Below, piece after piece: positions 17,090 through 26,311 of a stretch of 64,000 nucleotides of DNA. Each line of letters starts with the position of its first letter. Position 1 is the stretch's first letter. The notes beneath the pieces are model-generated. The model did not search any database. It worked only from the letters and a program-made list of their open reading frames with translations, and was not told the DNA's origin. The DNA is from Opacimonas sp014872805 (GTDB lineage Bacteria > Pseudomonadota > Gammaproteobacteria > Enterobacterales > Alteromonadaceae): NCBI GenBank assembly GCA_014872805.1, contig WKFN01000011.1:1-64000 (forward strand), in the 5' to 3' direction. Made by a program: the position numbers and the translations under genes.

Positions 17090-19032
17090 TTAGTCGAAAT
17101 AAAGAAACGCTCTTTTAAGGAACTTAAATGTTTCTCGAAACGTTTCCATGCCTCATTTGAGTTTGGGTTTATAGGTTGCCGGACTTGCTCGGCACTTGGG
17201 GTTTTGATAGCGCGGTCGGTTTGATAAAACTGTAAGCAGCTTTGTTCAAAAGCAACGCCTAAAAACCTCAGCATCCCTCGTACACTACCCTCTAAATCAG
17301 ATACCACGTCTTCATGTTTAACCAACAAGATATTTTCACCAAAACACGATTGCCAGTGCGTCATGAGCTCTAGGTAATCTTCGTAATACTGAGCAATATC
17401 ATCTAAGTCGTAGCTAAACTCTTGACCTTCCGCAAACAGCTGTTTGTAACCGCTAAAACAACAGCTCAAAGGCTCTCTTCGAGCATCGATGATTTTGGCG
17501 TTGGGCAGGATTTTTTTGATTAAGCCAAGATGCCTGAAGTTATTGGGCATCTTATCGATAAAATAGGGTTTGTTCGTAATGCGATGAGCACGCGCTTGTG
17601 ATAAGTAGCGTTCTCCGAGTACGGTCAACTCATCCTCTGATAAGGTGTGAAGTACGTCGGGATACTTACCATACTTCTGTTTGATGTATCGTGATAGACC
17701 AATAATATAGGGCAACTCGCTGGTGCCTTCGATTAACGAATGCGAAGCTAAAATTTGTTCAATAAGGGTCGACCCTGCACGTGGAAGACCGACAATAAAT
17801 ATTGGATCAGGGTCTGTGCATCCAGAAACTGTATCAAAAAGTGCAGGAGGGCAGGCGCGTTTTTGCGCCTCCATTTCAGCCGTCACAATATCTGGATCGT
17901 AGCGTAAAACCTGGCGTTTAGTTGCGTTGCCAAGCTCATAATACTGGAAGGCATTATCGAATGATTTACGGTCTTCGTAGGCTTTACCTAACGCAAAAGC
18001 AATGTGATATTGGTCGACTTTCATGATATGCCCAGAAGCAAGTAGAGTGTGCATTTGTGTAATTTCAGCATCTGTAAACTCGTAGGTTTTGGTATTGGCT
18101 AAACTCCAATACGCATCGCCAAAGTCGGGTTTTAAGCGCATTGCTTCACGATAGTCACGAACGGCTTCATTGATATTGCCTAAGGTCTTGTGTTGATGTC
18201 CTCGCTGCAAAAAGCCCAATGCGTAGTCGGGTAACATATCCAATGCGTTATCAAATAACGGCATTGCTTGGTTAAAATCACTCAATCCAGCATATTGAGA
18301 GGCCAAAGACAAAGTCAAAAAGGGGTCATTTGGATGTTGCTTGAGACCTTCGAGGGCCACATGTATGGCATCAGAGTGATTTTGCCGTTTTTGTAATACA
18401 TGAATTAATTCAAGACGAACATCACGCTCGTTTGGTACTAAATCTACCGCTTTGCGCAAAATCGTTTCTGCATCTTGTAATACATATAATTTTACTGCAA
18501 TTTCAGCGAGGAGGCGCATTGCAGGTATATTATGAGGTTGTTCTTGCAAAATTTTGCGGATCTGGTGTTCTGCTTGTTTGATTTTGCCTTCATAAAACCA
18601 GTGGTAAGCCTGCTGTACTGGCACCGGTAACGAAGCGTTGAAGATCGCTTTGTCTTCGGCTTGTTGTGCTCCGGCATGTAAATGTTGTTGTTTGAGAAGT
18701 TGGGCTATATTGGTCCAACTCGCGTTGAGCATTGGGTTGAGTTGAACGGCATGTTCGTATGCACTTAGCGCAAGATGGTTTACATGTTGGTCGCGATGGC
18801 AATGACCGATTTCTTGATAGGCTTTAGCGTAGTCAGGATATTGGTTTAACAAAGCTGACAATACATCCAAAGCTTCATTAAATCGCCCACAATAACGCAA
18901 ACAAACGGCTTGATAAAATTTTATTTTGGGGTCAGAGTCGGTTGCAACTGAATCCGCAGACAAAACGTCATAAGCTTGTTCAAATTGTTGTTGTTGCATC
19001 AAGGCAACAGCTTGTCGAATCGTGTGAGTCAT
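17086..19032 (-). CDS. Tetratricopeptide-repeat sulfotransferase
   Basis: The 648-residue protein has around ten TPR-like helical pairs in residues 1-370 (e.g. AYQEIGHCHRDQHVNHLALSAY and AVRDYREAMRLKPDFGDAY) followed by a sulfotransferase domain. The domain shows the PAPS 5'-phosphosulfate loop PIFIVGLPRAGSTLIEQIL, and RREPLSCCFSGYKQLF fits the 3'-phosphate-binding region. No signal peptide is evident. Sulfotransferases move sulfate from PAPS to hydroxyls or amines of a protein, sugar or small molecule; the acceptor is unknown. It lies just downstream of a TonB-dependent receptor on the same strand, separated by a terminator; I recall this pairing from other Alteromonadales and sphingomonads. 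Confidence 0.88.
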   Translation of the reverse strand: MTHTIRQAVALMQQQQFEQAYDVLSADSVATDSDPKIKFYQAVCLRYCGRFNEALDVLSALLNQYPDYAKAYQEIGHCHRDQHVNHLALSAYEHAVQLNPMLNASWTNIAQLLKQQHLHAGAQQAEDKAIFNASLPVPVQQAYHWFYEGKIKQAEHQIRKILQEQPHNIPAMRLLAEIAVKLYVLQDAETILRKAVDLVPNERDVRLELIHVLQKRQNHSDAIHVALEGLKQHPNDPFLTLSLASQYAGLSDFNQAMPLFDNALDMLPDYALGFLQRGHQHKTLGNINEAVRDYREAMRLKPDFGDAYWSLANTKTYEFTDAEITQMHTLLASGHIMKVDQYHIAFALGKAYEDRKSFDNAFQYYELGNATKRQVLRYDPDIVTAEMEAQKRACPPALFDTVSGCTDPDPIFIVGLPRAGSTLIEQILASHSLIEGTSELPYIIGLSRYIKQKYGKYPDVLHTLSEDELTVLGERYLSQARAHRITNKPYFIDKMPNNFRHLGLIKKILPNAKIIDARREPLSCCFSGYKQLFAEGQEFSYDLDDIAQYYEDYLELMTHWQSCFGENILLVKHEDVVSDLEGSVRGMLRFLGVAFEQSCLQFYQTDRAIKTPSAEQVRQPINPNSNEAWKRFEKHLSSLKERFFISTN

Positions 19033-19044
19033 GAATTTAGTATA

Positions 19045-19079
19045 AAGAAAAACCCCGCATATTGAAAATAGACGGGGTT
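19045..19079 (-). terminator. Terminator after the TonB-dependent receptor gene
   Basis: Read on the minus strand, the arms AACCCCG / CGGGGTT close a 15-base loop and are followed by TTTTTCTTT. It lies between the receptor stop and the TPR-sulfotransferase start, so the second gene depends on read-through or on its own promoter. Confidence 0.85.
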
Positions 19080-19099
19080 ATAAATCTAATTATCGTAAT

Positions 19100-21553
19100 T
19101 TAAAAATAAGAGTAGTTCACACTCATACCAACTGTACGAGGACGGTTGGTGCTAATACGACGAATGTCATCCATATTATTAATAAATAATGTTGCACGCT
19201 CGTCCGTAATGTTATCGATATAGAACTTGATACGCCAGCTGTCCATAGTGACACCATAAGAGGCATTAAAGATACTGTAACTGTCTTGTGCTTCTCGTTC
19301 ACTTGCTACAATCGAGCTGTAACTTTTGGCAGCGAATTGTGTGCCCAGTTGTATATCCATGTCATAGCCACTGGCTTCCCAATCATAACGTACACGAATG
19401 TTACCCTGGAATTTAGGCGTGAGGGGCAGTTCAGATCCCACAGGCGCCATTTCAATAACTTGTGCGTTGGTTGCAGTTAACTCAGTATCGTTGTAAGAGA
19501 ACGCTGCATACAAGGTAGTGTTATCGTTAACAAGATATTCAATATCTGTCTCAATACCACGGATTTCACTGTCAGCTGCATTTTCGATAAAGGTTAGGAT
19601 CGATACATTTTGTGGGTCAAAACGAGAAGTCTGCATATTCGACCAATCGATGTAATACATATTACCGTTCCACTTATAACCCGCATCCCAGTCTAGGATT
19701 TTCCAACCAAATTCGTAGTTTTTGACGTCATCCGTTTCGTAAGTAACTCCAACTGTTGGAAACTCTGGATTCGATGAAGGAATACCACCACCACGGTTGA
19801 ATCCACCTGGACGGAAACCTTCAGAATACGTTGCATAGAACAAATCACCGGCATCACTTGTGTAGGCAAGATTGAATTTTGGAATGACACCAGATTCAGA
19901 CAATGGAGCCGTTGAATGTCCTCCAGAAGTATCATAATCACGGCCACGGTCGGTATTCTGTGAACCTTGGAAAATACCATCAGCAAAGTTAGATGAGCCA
20001 GTATAGTCAGTTTCTATTTCGTACCAACGCAAGCCAAACGTCGCTGCCCATTGCTCAGAGAATTTCCAATTTACTTCACTGAATACGGCAACTTGTTCTT
20101 CTGAACGAGTAATGTCGTTGAAGAACGCTACGCCGGCAGGACGAGTATTTGGGTTAATGCTGTTTGAAATACTAATTGGTGCATTAGGGGCAAAACCAAG
20201 CTCCTCAACCGCAAGATATACATAGTCATCTTGTGTTTTGAGTTCGGTATCATCATAAAACACACCCGCAGTAATACTGACTTGATCAGATACGTCAGCA
20301 GAAACACGCAATTCATGTGTCATGCGCTTGTGTTCTTGTTTGCCCATGAAGCCTTTGGTTGGGTCTTTACATTCGCGGTTTTCAGTAATGAATTGAGGAT
20401 CGATATTGTAGTTAACGATGTAATCAGGGTTAGTGTACGTACAGGTGTAATACGCGATATAGCCACCTGAGTTGTTGTAACCTGTGTAATCAATATTTTG
20501 TTCTACATCACGATCTAAAAAAGCCCCAGCATAGACTACGTTCAAATCATCCAAGTCACCTTCGACAACGATGTTTGTCAGGTTGATATCGTCTTCTAGC
20601 GAGTCAGGAAAATAACGCTGTACTTGCAAGTCACCGACTTCAGGATCGAAATCAAACACACCGTCAGCAACCAATGATTGTGTGGTGTGTTGCAAAAGCA
20701 CAGTCCAATCGTTATTGATGAAATACTTCAAACCAAAACGACCACCTTCGTATGAAGAGTCATTAAAGTCTTCTTCGACTAATGGTAAATTGCTAGTGCT
20801 TTCGTAGGTTGCATCTGGGCCAAGATCAACTGAGCTATTTGGGTTCAATGCTGGGTCAAGCGTAAATTCACCCGCAACATTGTCAATGTAACCACCACGC
20901 TGAACGGAGTAAATCGCGGCGCGGAATGCCAAATCATCAGACAATGGTAGGTTGATAAAGCCTTCCCCTGTCGTCGACATCTCTCCGTTTTTAGTACTTT
21001 CCAAACGTGTCGTAAATCCTGCAGCAAAGCCATCGGTCGTCGGTTTATTAGTGATATATCGAATGGTTCCCGCTTGAGAGCTTGCACCAAAGAGTGTGCC
21101 TTGTGGTCCAGGTAAAATTTCGATACGTTGCAAATCCGTTGCATACAAATCTAGATTACGGCCTGGTGCGGTAACCGGTTGTTCATCAACGTACAGTGCC
21201 ACATTTGGCATGGTGCCTTGAGCCCCTGAGAGCATTACGGTAATCGGTTGGATTGCCATACCACGAATAAATACATCATTCTGACCAGGACCGCGTCCAC
21301 CCAGAGTCAAATTAGGTACGTAACGTGCAAAATCATCAAAGTTGCCAATGTTTTGTTCGGATAATGCTTCGGCGCTTAATGCTGACACTGCCACCGGTGT
21401 TTCTTGAATATTTTGCGAACGCTTGGTTGCAGTGACTTCTATCGTTTCAATTTTGTTCTTCGATTCATCAGCAAGAGTCTGACCAGAAAAAGCAGTGATA
21501 ACTGCAATGGATAATGCACTTAAAGGCATTGAGTGTGACTTAGGGTATTGCAT
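19100..21553 (-). CDS. TonB-dependent outer membrane receptor
   Basis: An 817-residue receptor. Residues 1-28 form a signal peptide; a TonB-box-like IETIEVTATKR follows near residue 35; the plug domain spans about 45-170 (TPVAVSALSAEALSEQNI, IEILPGPQGTLFGASSQAGTIRYITNKP); and the 22-strand barrel runs to the terminal aromatic residue in MSVNYSYF. The plug sequence belongs to the broad 'pesticin/FyuA-like' group seen for many organic substrates, so the ligand is open. Its promoter is well defined: TTGCAT, 17 bp, TATAAT at 21625-21597, with a 22-bp palindrome abutting the -35 element. The next gene downstream is a TPR-sulfotransferase. Confidence 0.93.
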   Translation of the reverse strand: MQYPKSHSMPLSALSIAVITAFSGQTLADESKNKIETIEVTATKRSQNIQETPVAVSALSAEALSEQNIGNFDDFARYVPNLTLGGRGPGQNDVFIRGMAIQPITVMLSGAQGTMPNVALYVDEQPVTAPGRNLDLYATDLQRIEILPGPQGTLFGASSQAGTIRYITNKPTTDGFAAGFTTRLESTKNGEMSTTGEGFINLPLSDDLAFRAAIYSVQRGGYIDNVAGEFTLDPALNPNSSVDLGPDATYESTSNLPLVEEDFNDSSYEGGRFGLKYFINNDWTVLLQHTTQSLVADGVFDFDPEVGDLQVQRYFPDSLEDDINLTNIVVEGDLDDLNVVYAGAFLDRDVEQNIDYTGYNNSGGYIAYYTCTYTNPDYIVNYNIDPQFITENRECKDPTKGFMGKQEHKRMTHELRVSADVSDQVSITAGVFYDDTELKTQDDYVYLAVEELGFAPNAPISISNSINPNTRPAGVAFFNDITRSEEQVAVFSEVNWKFSEQWAATFGLRWYEIETDYTGSSNFADGIFQGSQNTDRGRDYDTSGGHSTAPLSESGVIPKFNLAYTSDAGDLFYATYSEGFRPGGFNRGGGIPSSNPEFPTVGVTYETDDVKNYEFGWKILDWDAGYKWNGNMYYIDWSNMQTSRFDPQNVSILTFIENAADSEIRGIETDIEYLVNDNTTLYAAFSYNDTELTATNAQVIEMAPVGSELPLTPKFQGNIRVRYDWEASGYDMDIQLGTQFAAKSYSSIVASEREAQDSYSIFNASYGVTMDSWRIKFYIDNITDERATLFINNMDDIRRISTNRPRTVGMSVNYSYF

Positions 21554-21596
21554 GTGTGTCCTAATAGTTTTAATTCAATTTAATTTAAACAGGAAT

Positions 21597-21625
21597 ATTA
21601 TATGCAAAACGAAAAAATTATGCAA
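21597..21625 (-). promoter_or_regulatory. Sigma-70 promoter of the TonB receptor gene
   Basis: On the minus strand TTGCAT (21625-21620) and TATAAT (21602-21597) are separated by exactly 17 bases. The predicted start near 21590 gives a leader of about 37 bases containing TTAGGA before the ATG. Confidence 0.75.
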
Positions 21626-21647
21626 ATTAGTTAGAATTCAAACTAAT
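21626..21647. promoter_or_regulatory. 22-bp palindromic operator abutting the -35 element
   Basis: Arms ATTAGTT and AACTAAT flank a centre with GAATTC; 20 of 22 positions are symmetric. The site directly touches the -35 box of the 21553 receptor promoter and is centred about 46 bases before its predicted start, a position suited to an activator or to a repressor that blocks polymerase. A MarR-family gene at 23757 is the closest candidate regulator. The binding protein is inference. Confidence 0.6.
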
Positions 21648-21785
21648 CGGATTTGGTGTCGCTTTATTTTTTAGTGTTGATTGTGATTGATTTTTGTTCG
21701 AATGGTTGGGTTTTTGAGTGTGTGGATGGATTTTTGATGGGATATTGCGTATCTTATAGGCGTTTTGGTTTTATGAGTAAGCTTC

Positions 21786-23741
21786 GTGTTCGGATCAGTT
21801 AATAAGAATAAAAATAATTTAAATTATGGTGTATTTGCTTCGGCTTCTGTCATCATCGCACTATTGGTTGCATTAACACTGTGGAATGCAGAAGAAGTCA
21901 CTGAAAGGTTTCAAAGTTTACAAACCGCCATCGTCGATACCGCGGGATGGTTTTATGTACTGTGTGTTGCCTTTATCTTAGTGACCACCATTTATTTGTG
22001 CTTTTCCAAATACGGTGAAATAAAACTCGGCTTAGATCATCAACAGCCTAAGTATCGTTTTAGTACATGGCTAGCGATGTTATTTTCGGCGGGTATGGGC
22101 ATTGGCTTAATGTTTTATGGCGTCGCTGAACCGGTGATGCATTATCTCACTCCCCCTACTGCCACGCCAGAGTCGGTTGAGGCCGCTAAAGAAGCGATGA
22201 AGATGACCTTTTTCCATTGGGGTTTCCACGGTTGGGCTATCTATGCCACCGTGGCTTTAATTCTGGCTTACTTTTCTTTCCGTCACAATCTACCATTGAC
22301 CTTGCGTTCGGCTTTACACCCAGTTTGGGGAGACAAAATTTTTTCATGGCGTGGTGATTTGATTGATTCATTTGCTGTGGTATCAACCGTATTTGGTGTT
22401 GCGACTTCTTTGGGGATTGGCGTATTACAAATTAATGCGGGTGCTAATTTGTTGTTTGATATTGGTGTTAGTAAGACGATTCAGTTAGTGATTATGTTTG
22501 TGGTCGTGGCACTTGCATCCGTCTCTGTTGCTTCAGGCTTGGATAAGGGCATCAAACGGCTATCGCAAATTAACATGCTACTAGCCCTTGCTTTATTGTT
22601 GTTCGTGTTACTGAATGGACCGAGCTTATTTTTGATGCAGGCACTGGTTCAAAATACGGGAGCCTATTTATCCGAGCTGGTGTACAACACATTTAACCTC
22701 TTTGCTTACGAACAAACGGACTGGCTGGGTGGCTGGACGATTTATTACTGGGCATGGTGGTTAGCATGGTCGCCTTTTGTTGGGATGTTTATCGCACGTA
22801 TTTCACAAGGTAGAACGATTCGAGAATTTATTGTCGGAGTATTGATCGTACCGTCTTTTTTCACCTTTATGTGGATGACGTTTTTTGGTAATTCCGCTAT
22901 TGATTTGATCAATAACCAAAATCTAGCCAGTTTGGCAGAGGCGGTGAAAGCCGATACCAGCTTGGCGCTGTTTGCATTTTTAGAGCAATACCCATTGAGC
23001 TTCTTGATGTCTTGTGTTGCGCTGATTATGGTGGTGATTTTCTTTGTCACTTCATGCGATTCAGGGGCGATGGTCGTCGATATGCTAGCCTCATACGGAG
23101 AAAATAACACACCGATTTGGCAACGCTTGTACTGGACTGGAATGATTGGTGTTGTGGCAGGAATTCTTTTATTTACCGGCGGTCTTGGTGCATTACAAAC
23201 GTTGACGATTGCTTCAGCCTTACCCTTTACGATAGTCCTCTTGATGGCATTGTTTGGCACATATCGCGCGTTGAGTATCGATGCGACAAAACAGCAAAGT
23301 TTGGACTTATCACCTGCGATGACAGGCGTTGAATCGGTTGATTGGCGCGAAAAACTGGCACAGGTCGTCGCTTTCCCTAATCAGCGTAGCGTTAAGCAAT
23401 TCCTTCAATCCAAAGTAAAAAGCGCGTTGACTGACGTGCAACAAGAGATGATTTCTCAATCTCTCGATGCAGAACTCACTACCAGTGCAGATCGTATCAG
23501 TCTAATGATAAGTCATGGTGACCAGCCTGATTTTGTTTATAGTGTTCAGGTTCGAGTTGCACACCAGCCAGACGGTCTAACTCAAGATGACAACAGCACA
23601 CAAAATCAGTATTATCGCGCGGAGGTTCATCTATCCCAGGGTGGACAAGATTATTGTGTGATGAGCTGGTCAAAAGATGCCATCATTCACGACGTGGTTG
23701 AGCAGTACCAAAAACACGTGCACTTCCTACAACAACTTTAA
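21786..23741 (+). CDS. betT: BCCT-family choline/betaine transporter, BetT-like
   Basis: The 651-residue membrane protein has 12 predicted helices with BCCT hallmarks: the glycine-rich GMGIGLMFYGVAEP segment, FHWGFHGWAIY, and WTIYYWAWWLAWSPFVGMFIARISQGRTIREF, which holds the tryptophan-rich substrate box. After the last helix about 130 soluble residues follow, ending in YYRAEVHL, GGQDY and SWSKD, closely like the osmosensing tail of E. coli BetT. It should import choline or another quaternary amine with protons or sodium. Translation appears to begin at GTG 21786; the nearby ATG at 21773 is out of frame. The MarR regulator gene follows after about 15 bases, suggesting one operon. No betIBA genes lie in the window. 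Confidence 0.9.
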   Translation: MFGSVNKNKNNLNYGVFASASVIIALLVALTLWNAEEVTERFQSLQTAIVDTAGWFYVLCVAFILVTTIYLCFSKYGEIKLGLDHQQPKYRFSTWLAMLFSAGMGIGLMFYGVAEPVMHYLTPPTATPESVEAAKEAMKMTFFHWGFHGWAIYATVALILAYFSFRHNLPLTLRSALHPVWGDKIFSWRGDLIDSFAVVSTVFGVATSLGIGVLQINAGANLLFDIGVSKTIQLVIMFVVVALASVSVASGLDKGIKRLSQINMLLALALLLFVLLNGPSLFLMQALVQNTGAYLSELVYNTFNLFAYEQTDWLGGWTIYYWAWWLAWSPFVGMFIARISQGRTIREFIVGVLIVPSFFTFMWMTFFGNSAIDLINNQNLASLAEAVKADTSLALFAFLEQYPLSFLMSCVALIMVVIFFVTSCDSGAMVVDMLASYGENNTPIWQRLYWTGMIGVVAGILLFTGGLGALQTLTIASALPFTIVLLMALFGTYRALSIDATKQQSLDLSPAMTGVESVDWREKLAQVVAFPNQRSVKQFLQSKVKSALTDVQQEMISQSLDAELTTSADRISLMISHGDQPDFVYSVQVRVAHQPDGLTQDDNSTQNQYYRAEVHLSQGGQDYCVMSWSKDAIIHDVVEQYQKHVHFLQQL

Positions 23742-23756
23742 AAAGAATATTTGAGT

Positions 23757-24230
23757 ATGCAAAAAGACGAAGAACTGTTAGTTGCTTTACGTAAGGTGAT
23801 CCGAGCAATCGATATGCGGTCACGCCAACTCAACAAAGACGTGGGGCTTACTGGTCCGCAGTTACTCGTATTGCAAGAAGTCGGCAAAAATCCAGGGGTC
23901 ATGGTCAAACAAATTGCACAAAGTATTAATCTTAGTCCGGCAACCATTACCAGTATTCTGGATCGAATGGAAGCCCGCGCCTTGGTCAACCGTGTCAGGA
24001 GTACTGAAGATAAGCGCAAGGTTGGCGTATTTTTGAGTGAAACGGGACAGGCCGCCTTAACTGCCGCGCCATTACCATTGCAAGAGCATTTTCTCAATCG
24101 CTTTAATAACTTAGAAGAATGGGAAAAATCTTTGATGGTATCCACGATGCAGCGCATCGCAACTATGATGGACGCGGCCGAGATTGATGCCGCACCTGTC
24201 TTAGTAGTAGGGCGCCTAGATACGCCCTAA
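23757..24230 (+). CDS. MarR-family transcriptional regulator
   Basis: A 157-residue winged-helix protein. The N-terminal helix contributes to the dimer interface; GLTGPQLLVLQEVGKNPGVMVKQIAQSINLSPATITSILDRMEARALVNR is represented by recognisable pieces such as LTGPQLLVL, SLSPATI-like NLSPATITS and the wing STEDKRKVGVFLSETG. I prefer ATG 23757; TTG 23751 two codons earlier is possible. It follows betT closely, so it probably controls betT, the divergent TonB receptor, or both in response to a small ligand. The palindrome at 21626 has the size and symmetry expected for a MarR operator, though it is not proven to be its site. Confidence 0.9.
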   Translation: MQKDEELLVALRKVIRAIDMRSRQLNKDVGLTGPQLLVLQEVGKNPGVMVKQIAQSINLSPATITSILDRMEARALVNRVRSTEDKRKVGVFLSETGQAALTAAPLPLQEHFLNRFNNLEEWEKSLMVSTMQRIATMMDAAEIDAAPVLVVGRLDTP

Positions 24231-24239
24231 TCTTTGTCT

Positions 24240-25088
24240 TTAAATAACGCCAAGTTCTGTTAAGCGTTCGGTCAGATACGACTTAGCCGTGTGCCTAGTC
24301 GACAGTTGAACATCCGGTCTAGGATGAAGAAATAGCGGTAAAGAGATCCTCGATTTACTCATATTCGCTCCTTCAGGATTGATCACCCGATGTGATGTGG
24401 ATGGAAAATATCCTCCCGAAGCCTCTTGCAGCATATCGCCAATATTGATGATCAGATTGCCAAAATCACTGGGTACATCGAGCCACTCGCCAGTTTTGCT
24501 TTTCACTTGTAACCCAGGCTCGTTGGCTGCGGGCAAAATAGTAATTAAATTAATATCCTCGTGAGATGCAGCACGAATGGCTTCAGGCTCTTCTGCTCCA
24601 TCTAATGGTGGGTAATGTAATACACGTAACAGTGTCTGATCTGAGCCATTGATCATATTGGACAAGGGTTCAAAATAGCCTTCTGACACACTAGAGGGGG
24701 ATAATTCTTCAATCCAGCTGAGCAACTCGGCAGCAAATGCCGTCGTGGAGCGATAATAATCGTCAAGCTGACCCCGCAAGGCATCGGGACACTGTCCCCA
24801 AGGATAGTAATGAAAGTATTCTTTGATGTCTTTCTTGACATGTCCTTTGGCAGTTTCAGAAATCCGTGAAGGAAAAAAACCATCCTGCGTGCCCTTGTTA
24901 TACAAATAGGCTTCTTTGTCGGCATCGCTTAGATCGAACCAAGATTGCCAACAATCATAAATATCTTGAACGGCATGTTGTTCAATTGGATGGTTGGTTA
25001 ATACGCCAAACCCAGTTTCACGTAATGAAGAGACAAATTGTTGTTTGGCATCAGGTGCTTGGTAATCAACGGGTATTAATTGACTCAT
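24240..25088 (-). CDS. 2-oxoglutarate/Fe(II) oxygenase, isopenicillin N synthase family
   Basis: The 282-residue enzyme carries the facial triad His176, Asp178 (ASHEDINLITIL) and His233 (TSHRVINP), with the 2-oxoglutarate-binding Arg247-x-Ser249 in SRISLPLFLHP. The N-terminal half shows the DIOX_N pattern (ETGFGVLTNHPI, DGFFPSR). Such enzymes hydroxylate or oxidise small molecules using O2 and 2-oxoglutarate. Its start overlaps the stop of the nucleoside transporter gene by four bases (ATGA), so the two are translationally coupled, and uridine kinase precedes them. A role in oxidising a nucleoside or pyrimidine base, like fungal thymine hydroxylases of the same family, is suggested by this context only. 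Confidence 0.88.
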   Translation of the reverse strand: MSQLIPVDYQAPDAKQQFVSSLRETGFGVLTNHPIEQHAVQDIYDCWQSWFDLSDADKEAYLYNKGTQDGFFPSRISETAKGHVKKDIKEYFHYYPWGQCPDALRGQLDDYYRSTTAFAAELLSWIEELSPSSVSEGYFEPLSNMINGSDQTLLRVLHYPPLDGAEEPEAIRAASHEDINLITILPAANEPGLQVKSKTGEWLDVPSDFGNLIINIGDMLQEASGGYFPSTSHRVINPEGANMSKSRISLPLFLHPRPDVQLSTRHTAKSYLTERLTELGVI

Positions 25089-26299
25089 AAACTTAATCCT
25101 ATAAAAATACCAGCGAGAGCAGCGCTCATGAGGTTGGCTAAGGTCGCAGCCAAAACAGCTTTGAGCCCCAGATGAGCGATATCCGGACGGCGATTCGGTG
25201 CCATGGCACCAATTCCACCCATTAAAATGGCAATGGATGAAAAGTTAGCAAAGCCACATAAAGCAAAGGTGATAATCGCTTGACTCTTAGGACTTAAGGT
25301 TTCAGCAACCTCTACAAAACTCAAGTAGGCAACGAATTCATTGACGACGATTTTTTGTCCGATAAAACTGCCTGCTGCCACGGCCTCTGACCAATCAATG
25401 CCAATCGCCCATGCTAGTGGAGCCAATAAATAACCCAAAATGAGTTCAAACGTGAGTTCAGGGTAGCCAAACAGACCGCCCGCCCAACCAATAAGCCCAT
25501 TTAGAAGTGCAATCAACGCGACAAATGCTAACAACATAGCGCCAACATTCAGCGCAAGTTGTAAGCCAGATGAAGCACCAGATGCCGCGGCATCAAGCAC
25601 GTTGGTATAACCGGTGTTATCTTCATCGACTTCACTGAGCTCGTTATTGGCGGTTTGGGTTTCAGGTAAGATGATTTTGGCCATCATCAAGCCTGCCGGA
25701 GCGGCCATGAAACTCGCTGCTAGAAGGTATTTTAGTTCTACACCGATGCCCGCATAACCGGCCATAATTGAGCCTGCGATGGACGCTAAACCACCCACCA
25801 TGACCGCGAACAATTCAGAATCAGTCATTTTAGGGACAAACGGCCGAACGACTAATGGCGCTTCGGTTTGACCGACAAAAATATTAGCAGCAGCAGACAT
25901 CGACTCTGGCTTAGAGGTACCAAGCAGTTTTTGTAAGCCACCCCCGATGATATTGATGATGACTTTCATTATGCCTAGATGATACAGCACCGCGATGAGG
26001 GCTGAGAAAAAGATAATGACGGGCAAGACATTAAACGCAAAGATAAAGCCTAAAGATTTGTTGCCAACCGCACCAAAGACAAAGTTAATGCCCGCATCAG
26101 CATAACTGATTATATTAGCAACGAAATCGGTTGCGGCAAGAAGTGCTGCGACACCTGGCGGGAAGTATAGAATGAATAACGCAATGCCAGCTTGTATTGC
26201 AAACGCCCCTCCAACGGTACGCCAATTAATGGCGGTTCGGTTGCTACTAAAAATAAGCGCAATGGCGAAAAGTAAAACGATGCCGATGATTCCAAGCAT
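25085..26299 (-). CDS. nupC: Concentrative nucleoside transporter (NupC/CNT family)
   Basis: A 404-residue inner membrane protein with the CNT layout: three N-terminal helices (LLFAIALIFSSNRTAINW), the gate domain, the motif VFVGQTEAPL-like NIFVGQTEAPLVVRPF, ELFAVMVGGLASIAGSIMAGY, and the C-terminal CGFANFSSIAILMGGIGAMAP. These residues bind the nucleoside and the coupling cation in CNT proteins. It should import pyrimidine and perhaps purine nucleosides with Na+ or H+. It lies 12 bases after udk and overlaps the oxygenase gene, forming a udk-nupC-oxygenase operon that diverges from a large TonB receptor. Confidence 0.93.
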   Translation of the reverse strand: MLGIIGIVLLFAIALIFSSNRTAINWRTVGGAFAIQAGIALFILYFPPGVAALLAATDFVANIISYADAGINFVFGAVGNKSLGFIFAFNVLPVIIFFSALIAVLYHLGIMKVIINIIGGGLQKLLGTSKPESMSAAANIFVGQTEAPLVVRPFVPKMTDSELFAVMVGGLASIAGSIMAGYAGIGVELKYLLAASFMAAPAGLMMAKIILPETQTANNELSEVDEDNTGYTNVLDAAASGASSGLQLALNVGAMLLAFVALIALLNGLIGWAGGLFGYPELTFELILGYLLAPLAWAIGIDWSEAVAAGSFIGQKIVVNEFVAYLSFVEVAETLSPKSQAIITFALCGFANFSSIAILMGGIGAMAPNRRPDIAHLGLKAVLAATLANLMSAALAGIFIGLSL

Positions 26300-26311
26300 A
26301 AGAAGCCTTTA

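Noticed and set aside
21655..21740. Very C-poor, G/T-rich plus-strand stretch between the TonB receptor gene and betT
   Set aside because: The skew is visible but short, has no repeat unit and lies in an AT-rich control region; no function can be supported.
22745..23260. 171-codon minus-strand open frame inside betT
   Set aside because: It lies opposite a highly conserved transporter sequence and has no recognisable domain or start signal.
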